The position numbers and the translations under genes are program-made. This document shows, piece by piece, positions 9,189-21,100 of a stretch of 64,000 bases of DNA (within the stretch, counting starts at the first letter, position 1; every line of letters starts with the position of its first letter). The notes under the pieces were generated by a model. That model was not told where the DNA came from, made no database searches, and was given only the letters and a program-made list of their open reading frames with translations. Origin of the DNA: Microvelia longipes (taxonomy: Eukaryota > Arthropoda > Insecta > Hemiptera > Veliidae); contig JACMZG010000008.1 in NCBI GenBank assembly GCA_018340805.1, positions 16,081,384-16,145,383 of the forward strand, written 5' to 3'.

Positions 9189-12100
9189 CTGTAAAAATTG
9201 TTTAAGTAAGTATGCGCTAAAGTAATATACAAACCAAGTAGTTTAACACATACGATTTCTGTCAGACATGGCCTATAGTTTACATTTTGTCCACCAGGGA
9301 TTTGGCCCCAATTTTCCTATGGGCGCCGCCATCTTGTTTTACCCTTGTAAATGTAAACAAACTAGTTACAGTACTCGACATTATCAACTTTACTTGAAAA
9401 TGTCACTTGGGTAGTTTTTTTTTACATACTTTATATAGTAACATAGTGATTATTACCCTCAAAATAAAAATAAGAAGATTCTGTTCGGCCCTTCTTCTAG
9501 CTAGGCACGCTCGTGGCCCATGTCCGAACGGAAGAAGTAAGTATGGATGAGGTCTACCTTGATACATCTCATCATTCTGAATCCACCTCTCCGGTATGAA
9601 CTCTAGAGCTCGCTTGAAGTTCTTCTCTTGTCTGCAAGCTACCATGTTCTGTGTCATTATCAATGTCTGAAAGAAATTCATCAATATCAATAAATCAGAA
9701 CATTTAAAGTAAACTCAACTAGTTGTGGCGTTACTTTTAGCAGGATCGAAAAAATGTATCCCTGTTTCATACATTATAAAAACGTCAGCAAAAATTGTGT
9801 CAGACCATCAAAACAGATGTCATAGATTTATCTAAATTGCATGATATTTGGAATTTCATGAATTTACATTTCATGCCGTTTCTACTGATATTGGATTCAC
9901 TGTAAAACGACTGACATACTACTACTGATAATCTACAGATAAAATATTATCCCGATCATATTTATTATTATTTGCTCAGCCAACTAAGGTTAAATTAGTT
10001 GATTTTGATTTATTACCAATAATAATAAAATATTAAGATGATCAGCAAGATTATTAGCGGCAGTAAGTCAGTCGTTTCACTGTTAATTCAATATCTGTTC
10101 CAATCTAATCCAATATAGGTTTGATCTTGGTCACCAAACTGGCAAGATGTTTAGCAGATCTCAACAAGACTGTGGCATACTAACTTTCTCGAAAACCCAT
10201 AATCAGACATTCCTTATTAACATCATCGAGTTGTTTAATGTAACAAACTTTCTTATTTCCCTCTAAATTACATTGTGGTATGCAATAAAGCAGGTGAGTA
10301 TAAAACAATAAACAATAACTTTTCAAGATGACCCTTTTAAAAAATTCTAAAGCAGCTAGAGTCCTGATATAAGAGATCAAAGGCGCAAAAGCGAGTTAAG
10401 TATCTTTTTGAAAAAAAAACAAGTATTATACAAACGCTCCAGCCATCCTCGAGCACGAGCTTTGCTCTTTCGAAGATTATTAATTTTAGTTTTTAATGAA
10501 TACAGTGTGCACTTTTGTTTTTAGCAGAATAAACTATTTTTATTTATTTTATTTATTTATTTATTACACTTGACTTACTCCTTTTGGTAATAAGTATCCA
10601 CTTGGTAGCAGAACATCTTGATTTAGATATCTTGACGTTCCCACTGATATTGGATTCAGTCTAAAAGTTTCTTTAAGCACAGCGCGAGTATAATTAGCTT
10701 TTGAGAGAACCGAAGAAGTTATAACATCGGATGATTTTGGCAGAAGGTTTACTGATTCATCGTGCAGTTTTCTTTGACATGCTTGATTTTGACTTAGTCT
10801 GAATAACATGAAGCAACTCGTATAGCTCGTCTAAAAAAATAAAAAAAGTAATTTACTGATTTATGTAATTCCACAATTTCATAAATTTCGCTAATAAATA
10901 GATGACTATAATAGTTACAAGAATAGCTACAGGGACCTCTGCCAGGGACTATTCGGAGCTAATTATGGATGCACCAAGTAATACTTACTGGTGTAGTACT
11001 TGCACCGTGTAGTATAATACAATTTATGCCTACAATTTTACAAGTTGTACTCGGCAAGAATAATTTGTTTTAAAACGGTTGGATGGTAAATCAAACAAAG
11101 ATGTATCATCTGCACATGAAGAGCATTCTACAAACAGTTTTATGATAATTTATAATTAGCGTTCATTTGTCTAAGTTGCCTCAGACAAGCAAGCTGCCAA
11201 ACATGTAATAAACTTTCAAGGCATTAAGGCATAGTAGTTAAAAATTCTTTTAATATGTATGAAAGTGGCTATGACTCTTGAATCTTTAAAATCTTTCATA
11301 TCGGAATATTTTGCAATTGTGAAAGATCTTTAAAAAACCTCACATAACAATACTTTTGCAGACTACACAGTCAAAGGAGTCATATGATGCAGCATAAGAA
11401 GAAAGTAAATAAAGGCTAATATTTAAAGAATGCCTTACAGTGTCCACGCCGCCCAGCAGCAAATCCACTATCATGCCAAGAAGATCCTTCTCGTCTACTC
11501 CTGATAATTTTAAAAACTTAGATACGATGCAGTCTACCTCATCCTTTCCTTTTGAAGATGCTTTAAAATCATTCATGCTTTTCAGCGCTAATCTGTATAT
11601 AAATAAGAAAATAGAGGATTTATTTACTCTATCCAATCACACAAGATTCAGTTTAATTTGGTCCATTTTATCCCATTAAATTATACTTTGCTTCCCTCCT
11701 TCCTAAAAGGAGGTTTCTCTTCTTTTGCATTGCATTAGCAAAAGCATAGCATCTAATTTTTCATCATATGTCAACGTTTTAGAACCTAAAGATTCCAAAA
11801 ATCAAAAAAAATGTGTGCCTACATGTATGTACGAGTGTATTGTTTACAGCTCAAACGGCTGATCCAATTTTAATAAAACTTAGCTTAAAAAACAAATTCT
11901 TTGAGAGGAAGACAGATTTTGGGGTTTATCTAACGCAGCGTATCAAAATGGCATCTCATGTCAAACTTTAAAAACACAATCATTAAAGATTACGAAAAAA
12001 TATTTTTTTGATAAAAAGTGTCTCTAATAAAGTTTTCTAAATAGAAAGAAAACTCTACTACATCTCAAGATTATATCCTGAGTACAGTTCTCAAGATATA

Positions 12101-15100
12101 TCTTGAGAACTGTATATAGATAAGTCATAGCAATTATTACTTGCTAGATGTTGAGAACATAATTACTTTAGTTATAGTAATTATTAGTCTTACATTCCTG
12201 AAAATGCCTCCCACAGTGGAAGGGTAACGTCGGATTCTTTATCTACATTGACGTGGTCACCACCGGAAAGTGTGTCAAAAAGTAAAAGTGTTTATTTGCA
12301 CGGCCTTCCATAGAGTGCCGTATTTCAGTAAAGTATTTTTCTTTAAACATTAATTAACTATTTTTTTGTATAAGTGACATTTATAATTTGTATTTAAATT
12401 TTCTGAAATAAATGCATTAAAAAAAGTCTTTCTAATGATTAATGATGTTTTTGAAGTGTTTGTACTGGAAGAGTCTTTATCCACTAGCACAGTTTTCGAG
12501 ATATTAATATAAATGGATGAGCACATTTTGTGTTAACACGCTAGCTCATAATGTAATGAGCATATAAGTAAATAATTACATACTCCAATATTTTTTAAAA
12601 CTAGTTAGGAAAGTTTTGTTCTATGATGAGCATGTTTTCAATTATATTCTGCAAATTTTAAGTAAGAGATCAAATTTTCAAAAAAAGTTGATTTAAAATC
12701 AAACCTTTCAATCGCTTCCATGTGTTTCTCAAAGAATTTATAAGTTTTAGTCTTAAAAAATTTCCAAATGAATTCAGTACCGTCGGTTTCCAGGATGGAT
12801 TCATTACAGCCCTCAGCAGATTCAACTAAACTATCAGCTATTTGATTTGTAATGCTCAGTAAAGATGATTTTCCAAATAAAGCTGCCCACGTTACTGGAA
12901 AAACCATTTTGTCTGATTATTAGTCATTGTCATAACCCTTTAGGGTCACTTTAACACAATTATTGTATATAACAATATCATATTATGTTAAATTTTCACA
13001 AAAAGTAAATCTTAGCTTAGGTAAGATTATTGCAGGTTAAAATCTAAATGCTAAAGCTCAGTTATTGCTCTGCAATATAAGGGTATTTTTTTTAAAATAT
13101 CAGTAGGGGAAAAGTTGACCCTCGGTGGGAATTTGTTATACATTCCAATTTAGTTTGATATTATTTAGGCGACCAAAGAACCTTCTGTCTGATTGGTATA
13201 GCGTATAGAAGTAAGGCAAACATCTTCCTATTCTCTATTCCTAACTTCCAATTTCTCACTTACATTTGTGAAAAAACTTCAAGTGCTTTAAAAATGTATG
13301 ATTTTATTTGAGTTGCAATAAAATATGTATATACTTATGTATAAGATTTACATTTCATGTTGAGTCTAGATACCAATGGAAGAAAATCATCTATACAGTT
13401 TCCCTTTGAACCGACGTATTGTGCGAGAAATTCTCGCGTTATGCTGTCAGCTGTTGAAAGAAACTGTCTGGTTTCCTGCAATGGACTGACTGGCTGTTGA
13501 AATGCTTGTCTTAGCCTCCACCATTCCTCTCCATTCCTTAACAATCCATTAATTTTTATTAGAGATTATAATTAATTTCCGAAAAGGGAGAGGAAACCCC
13601 ACCATTCAAAGAGGAAGGCATATCTTTCAAAAGGAGAGAGGAAGGTAAACTCCCTAAGAAACTATACATACCACTAGAAACATAAGCTCTATTATACCAT
13701 TAGAGCCAACAAAACAAACTGGACACAACCACTTTTTGTGAAATTTTAAAGACTTGATTTACAACTGAAAGATTTTGAAATTAGGGTAAATTCAAATAAA
13801 AGTTATACCTGCGTATGATATAAAAATTTATAAATTTCGGCGATCATGGCTTTGCTTCTTAAAATTAGTAAATAAATCCAAGCGCGTAAATTGCAATTGG
13901 TTCGTTTATTTAAAATAACCAAAAATTGATAAAGCTTGAAATTAAAGAATTAAATTGTGAGAGGTATAACGAAATTTTATAGGTCTAGGTTGACAAAATG
14001 TTGATCAATTAGGACAAATAACAATTAATATCTTTTTCTTAAACAATTTTTATTCAGTAAAAAATATTACTTAGTTGATTTTACATAGTATAGAATCAGG
14101 TAACGCAGGAGACAATATCGTTAAATACTTACGAAGGGAATAATCCTCCAGAGTTGTAAAGGTTAGGCCTGTCTTTCCTATATTTTTCTATAGCCAGATG
14201 GCTTCTTCTCTTAGGGAATTTCCCTTCTGCTTGAAAAACAGCCTGTATATCAGCAGGGCTGAACACGTTTACAGCTTGTAAACCTGCAATGTTCTCCAGA
14301 ACTACTTCGCCGTATTTTTCTAATTTCTTACTTCCGACTTGATCAAGATGTGAGACATCGTATTCGCCTATATAATTAAAGCTTAGCTAAGTATTCGCAT
14401 ATTGTCTAAAAACTAAAAACGTTAGATGAAGAGAAAGATTAATATGCCTTCGGAGGTGAAGGGTAGATATCGAAGAGAGTTGGTCAGCATTGGAATAAAA
14501 TTTGGTACTGCCCCCGTCACAAAATATCTGGTCACCGTAATGAGCCAGAATATACTAATAACTAAATGGATTATCCGCTCTTAGATTTAACTCAGTTTTA
14601 ATAACTTCTGTGCGTTTATTAACTTCAAATCACTTATTACGCTCTTTATAGACTGAAATAAAAAGAAAGCTTAAATCTTGCAGCCTTTTTGCATATTAAA
14701 TTTTAAATACCTAGTCAGCAAAATAATAAGATAATGTTATTCAATATAAAGAGAAACTTAAAAAAGTATTCGATATTCAATACGCATGGAAGCTGTGAGC
14801 CTTAAAATTTCACTCAACAGTTTTAAAATAGATAATGATAATAGATTTATAAAGCAATAAATACAATTTAAAATACGAAGAGAAAGCACTCGGTTGAGAT
14901 AAATTGGGAGGAAACGCGGAGCAGATGAAACAGACAAAATTATCGCACTATACTCGCTTTGATTTCCCCATTTAACCAATGTAAATATCAATATAAGTTT
15001 TGTCTGCCTATGCGATGGGCTGCTGCTCACATTTAGCATAGGAATCATTTACAGGGCGAGTTAACAGGACTGTATATAGAACTTACAAGGAAAACATAAT

Positions 15101-18100
15101 AACGCAATTAAACATAATTTGTGTACATGATTTTATATTAATAAAAACCCTATTCGTTATTTATGTTGCTAATTTATATATATATTTATATACACCCTGT
15201 ATATAGGCAACTCCATCCGTGGACACCCTGTCCACGGATGGAGTTGCCTATACGTGTAAATGACAAAAAATTTCATTTTTTCGACAAAAAGTCACCATGT
15301 ACCCAGTACCCAAAATGTACAATTTTTTAAAATTCGCCAAGAGAGAAGTAGGTCTAATTTTGATTTTACGACAAAAAGTTATTCTTCAAAAAGTCACTTA
15401 TTTTTAAAAAAAAATCAATTTATGCAATAAAAACATGACAATCATTTTTCACCATTAATTAAAATTATTATTTTTTTTTATTCATTTGTTTTTGTTTTTT
15501 ATTTTGTTTTGATTTAATGAAAACACAAAATCAGCTGATTAATTAATTAATAATAAATGTAAACAAACTCCACGTGTATTTTGTTTTGTACTTTAATAAA
15601 TACTTATGATTTTGATGACTTGATTAAGTAGATTATTACTTTTTTTTATTTGCAATTATTGAAAGTATTATTCGTACTTAAATAATTATTGAACTTGTAC
15701 TAACTAAGACATTATTTTTTCAAAAGTGGTAAGTTAGTGATACCGGCAGCCTTGCTGTTGCCAGAAAACCCATTTTCTTGATATTTATAGACTATGCTCC
15801 ATGTACAGTTACCAATAGTAAGATGTCTACTTCTCTTTCTGTCCCCCAATTGGAGCGGACATTTTTAATTCATATCTTTCGAATCGGCCAATCATAGGCC
15901 TCCAAAATATCCCAATAGGATATAAGACGCTCGAAATCGAGCGTCTGGATCAGAAAATCAGGATCCAACAGAAGAGCAAATCAATACGAAGATCGATCAA
16001 CCTGAAACGATCCAGCAAGAAACCTCGAAGCGATCCAGAGATTGCCGAGAATCACCAACGAAGAGCCTTCGCAAGCTTCTTGTAGACATCTGCTGCTGAT
16101 GACTGACATGGAGTGCCAACGGTGGAGTTGAACTGACTGGATGTGTGTTCTCTACTCACCCTTCTCACCTCTCTCTACTCACCACGGCCTATACGCTGTC
16201 CCTCTCGGGAATTTTTGCGGTGGCTCATCCCTTCAAAGTCAGACGCTGTCCCCAAGGGGAATTCTTGCGTCTGGCTCGTCATAACGGTGCTTGGTAGCCC
16301 TAACGCTGTCCCTCCTGGGAATTCTTGCGTTGGGCTTGTTGGTTGGCTTCCGCTGTCTTCTCAGACGTGCAGGTCGCAGCCAAGTCCTCGCTGTCGTTAA
16401 CACGAACTTGCGACAGGATTTGGTACCAACGGTCCTTGTCAGGACCACCCAGCACCGTCTACGAGGCGGCAGGAAACATCGCTCCAGAAGGCGCCAAGAA
16501 CGATGGGCACGACTGGCAGAAGCAGACTACCAGCTACCGTCATTACTAGACCCTCCACCACCCGTCACCTACACTCTGGAGAACTTCCTCAGCAGTAACC
16601 TCAGAGACCCGAGGCTCACGAAGTTCAATCCCTGCAACACTGCCGTTGTGTGGGATTACACCGAGCAAGATCCCTTGGTAGACGACAACACAAGCCAGCA
16701 GCTCTTCCCGTACTCTCCGTCGAGGCCTGGTATGGAACCAGAAGGCTACCTACCCCATTAAGTCGGGACCACCACGCTACAAACGGTCCTTGTCAGGACC
16801 ACCACGAATATCGAGATTCGCTATCACAAGAAAGTATACCGCACGCCGTATCATTTGGCGCCCAACGTGGGGCTGATTAACATGCTAAATCAGCTTTGGC
16901 GAGAATCGCCCTCCTCTAACTAGAGCTAGCTAAGCACATCAACTCACCACTCTACAATCAACTCGTTTCTACTCTCCTCTACACTACTCTTCTCTACACT
17001 ACTCTCCTCTTCACTACTCTCCTCTACACTACTCTCCTCTACACAACGAATCAGCTCTCGAATGCATCTCCACTTGTCTCCTCTACACTCAATTTCTTGG
17101 ATCGGCTAGAATCCAAGTGGCGCCCAACAACCTCACTAAATCTTCTCAACCTCTCTGAGCTTCACCTCAACTTCTTTATTTCTCTCCACAATGTCCAAGA
17201 GTAGACGTAGGCAACCTAGCCCTGCGAAAGCAGAATCTTCGGCTAGCGCTATTGCCAGCACCGTCGCCTCAAGCCTTATTCAAGCCCTTGCGCAAGTCAA
17301 AATACACGACAAGGAACTTCGAGACTTCCATGGGGATGATGAAGAAAAGCCCGAGACGTTTATTCGACAACTCGAAGACTACTTCTCCATCTTTCAACCA
17401 TGCACCGAGACTCAACTTGAATGGCAACCAAGCATTTAAAATCTTCAGCATTAGAGTGGTGGAAGCCACGACGCGCCACCATAGACTCCTTCGAAGAATT
17501 TAAAATCCTCCTACTCAAGGAATACTCAGGCACGAGACGACTGGATAAAATCCGAGCGAAGATTTTCTCCGAGACTCAAAAGAAGTCTGAAGGTGTTGTA
17601 GACTTCCTCTCACACAAGATAAAGATGATTAAAAGGTTTGACCAACCGTTCGACGAAGCAGAGACATGCGAAGCGTTGGTAGAACTGACAGAGCCAAAGC
17701 TCCAAGTACATCTCTTGTCAAATCTACAGACAACATACACTAATCTCCTAGTAGAAGCAGCCCGGTTCGAGAGACTGTTGAAACTTATGGAAACGGAAAG
17801 GCGAACATATCCACCGACTGCTCCAGCGCGAGATAGCACCAAACCCAATCCATCTGCACCTCCGAAGGCAAATAAACCACCTCCACGCACTAACGAGTTC
17901 TCGTTGCCTCCATGTCGCTACTGCCCATGCGGCACTTTCCACCGAGACTTCCAGTCCTGAAGAACATGCGGCAGGAAAACGAGAACGCGGTCGACACCAA
18001 GGTCGAGGTGAAGACCGCCGAGAGAAAATGGAATCGACCTGCCTCAACCACGCAGCCACACCTGCACGGATCCCACGCATCCGTTTGACTTTCACCGATA

Positions 18101-21100
18101 AAACTATCCACTCAGCCGTCGACTCAGCAGCTTCGCACAATTTCATCCCAAGACGCAACCTGCCGAAAGACACTCTCATTCAACCTACAGACTAAAGGAT
18201 GTTATGCTGGCGGAACCCAGGAAGAATATGCTCATCATTGGGGAAGCAAACATCACGTTTCAAATAGGAGATGAGACACACACCCACCGGTTCGCAGTCG
18301 TCAATGATCTTGTGGAAGGATGCATCCTGGGTCAACCTTGGCTTATCACCAATAAAGCAGTCATGGATTTTGAGCGATCTTGTCTGCACTTCGGGAACCA
18401 CATCCGTCGGGTCGTTTACTGGACGCTAAAACCACCCACGGTATCCAAATTGTCTACTGAGGAAATTATGGAAGCCACAGCAGACACACCTATCAGCGCC
18501 AAAGAACCCCTTCAGCGACTCCTTCGGCAGCACGCCGCACTCTTCTCGTCTGAAGCACCTCTTGGCAGAACCACGTGTACCACGCACGAAATTCACCTCA
18601 CGTCAGATAAACCAATCCGGTGTCCTCAGTACAAATACTCCGATGAAAAGAAACAAGTAATTCAACAGAGTATTACTGAGATGCTGGAACAAGACATCAT
18701 CGAACCCTCAGACTCACCCTTCTCTTCTCCCATTGTTATTGTAAGGAAGAAGGACGGAACTCCGAGGTTCTGTGTCGACTACAGAAGGCTTAACGCCGTT
18801 ACCACTGACATCGCATCACCACTTCCCCACGTGTCGGATACACTGAAAGACCTGGGCGAAGCCAAATACTTCTCTACACTCGACCTCAAATCTGGCTACT
18901 GGCAAGTGCCCATGGATAAGAAGTCGAAGAGATACACCGCCTTCGCAGTACCAGACGGAGGCCTCTTTCAATTCAAGGTCATGCCCTTCGGATTGAAGAA
19001 CGCACCTGCGTCATTCCAGAAGATGATGACTCAAGAAGTCCTAGTAGGGTACCTGCGCAAGTTTGCTATAGCCTACCTGGACGACATCATCGTCTACTCT
19101 AACTCTCTCGAAGAACATCTTCATCACCTAAGTCTCGTCTTGGAACGACTCCAACGCCACGGACTTACCTGTTCTTTGGGAAAATGTTCCTTCATCAAGA
19201 CGGAACTACACTACCTGGGTCACCAAGTCACCAGCAACGGTAACTCACCACAATCACGCCACGTTGAAGCTTTAAAATCGGCAAGCATTCCTACGAGTCG
19301 TAAAGAAGTCCGATCCTTCCTCGGAATCTGCAACTGGTTACGAGAGTACGTACCTCAGTTCGCCATCATCGCCGCACCGCTCACCGACCTACTATCTACC
19401 AAGAAAAGATGGTGTTGGAACGCCACGGCTCAAGCTTCTTTCGACCAACTCAAACACATCCTTAGCCAACCTTTGGATTTAAAACGTCCTGAACCAGAGC
19501 TTCACTTCGTCTTACAGACCGATGCCAGCGGTGTGGAGCTTGGAGCAGCTCTCTACCAAGAAACGCCGACCGGAGAGAAACGCGTCGTATCTTATGCGAG
19601 CGCACGTCTGCGACCGCACGAGAAACGCTACCACTCCAACGAGCTGGAATGCCTCGCTATCGTATGGGCTATCAAGCGCTACCGGCCGTACTTGGAGAAT
19701 AAGCACTTCATCCTCCGTACCGACAACAAGGCGATGACCTGGCTTCAGTCTCTCAAAGACAAGAACGCCAAACTTCTCAGATGGTCTCTCCAACTCCAGG
19801 AGTACAACTTTACTCTACAGCATGTTAAGGGAATCGAGAACCATCTTCCTGATGCTCTCTCCAGACACCCTTGCATGGAGGAGTGCGACCTGGAGGAAGA
19901 CAACGATAAAGAATCCCCAAGCTCCGTCCAGAAAACAGAAGAAGTCGAAACCTCCGCAGCAGTTCTGGAGATCACTTCACTACCTACACGAATTCTCCAA
20001 GCTCAAGAAGACTCAGACCATATGCAACGTATGATCCACCAGTGGGAAAGAGTGCATCGCATTCCTGCCAACAGACGCTCACACGAAGACACTCTGTACT
20101 ACAATAACTTCACCGTCAGAGACGGGCACATCTACGAGGTCGACGGAGAAGGTGTTAAACCGTTAGTACCAGACGAGATGGTCCCCTACGTCCTACGGGA
20201 ATACCACGACTCAACTCACGCAGGCCACCCCGGTAGGGATGAGACTCTCCGAGCCATCCGACGCCGATACTTCTGGGACACCATGCGGAAGGACGTCACC
20301 CGCTATGTGAAACAGTGTGTAACCTGCGTTCAACATAAGAAACACATACCTCGATCTAAAGAGACACAACAACCCAGACAGGCAGAGAGACCATGGGATA
20401 CGATGTCAATCGACCTCATGGGACCCTACCCAGAGACACCAAGAAAGAAGAGGTTTATCTTCACGGTAGTGGACGTCTTTTCAAAATGGATGGAGGCGTT
20501 TCCACTAAGCTCAACCGACACGAAACTTCTCGTCTCAACTCTCGAACGTGAGATCTTCCCACGCTTCGGCTACCCGAGAGTGTTGTTAACGGACAACGGA
20601 CCCCAGTTCCTGAGTCGTCAATGGGCAACATTCTGTGAGAAGAACCACATCGAACATCACCTAACCCCACCTTTCCATCCAAGAGGAAACCCGGTAGAGC
20701 GGAAGAATCAAGACCTTAAGGTCGGTCTCCGACTCCACCTACTCAACGAAGATCACCGCAGCTGGGATCTGCACATCCCCCAGGTACTCTTCACGCTACG
20801 CACACGACGAAACGAAGCCACCCAGAAAACTCCAAGCGAGATCCTTTACGGCGAAAATCTCCCTAGACCTGGAGACTGGGATCTTCCTCAACATCCTTTC
20901 GAGGAAAATACCACCGAAGCTAGGCAGGTTCGACTCAACCAAGCCAGCGCTTCGCAACAAAAGTACAATCAGGCCCGTTTCTCCGAGCCTAAAGAACCTC
21001 TCTACACACCAGGGCAACTAGTCTTCGTTAAGACTAATCCCACCTCTAACGCTAACGCCGGTGTTTTAGGAGCATTCCGACCCAGATGGAACGGACCTTT

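Larger units (their letters stand above)
15738..16853 (+). repeat. Gypsy 5' LTR
   Basis: 1116 bp, TGATACCGGCAG...GTATCA. It contains the TATA element, a palindrome just downstream, three tandem hairpin units (16185-16340) and two copies of GGTCCTTGTCAGGACC (about 16430 and 16782). Confidence 0.93.

Noticed and set aside
9403..9456. Reading of the P450 heme exon through to a stop at 9403
   Set aside because: The GTAATA donor after ILR and the terminal exon at 9078-9188 give the proper disembodied C-terminus.
16143..16880. Long open frames in both LTRs (up to 198 codons)
   Set aside because: Frames differ between the two LTRs and match no family. The sequence is structured non-coding LTR.
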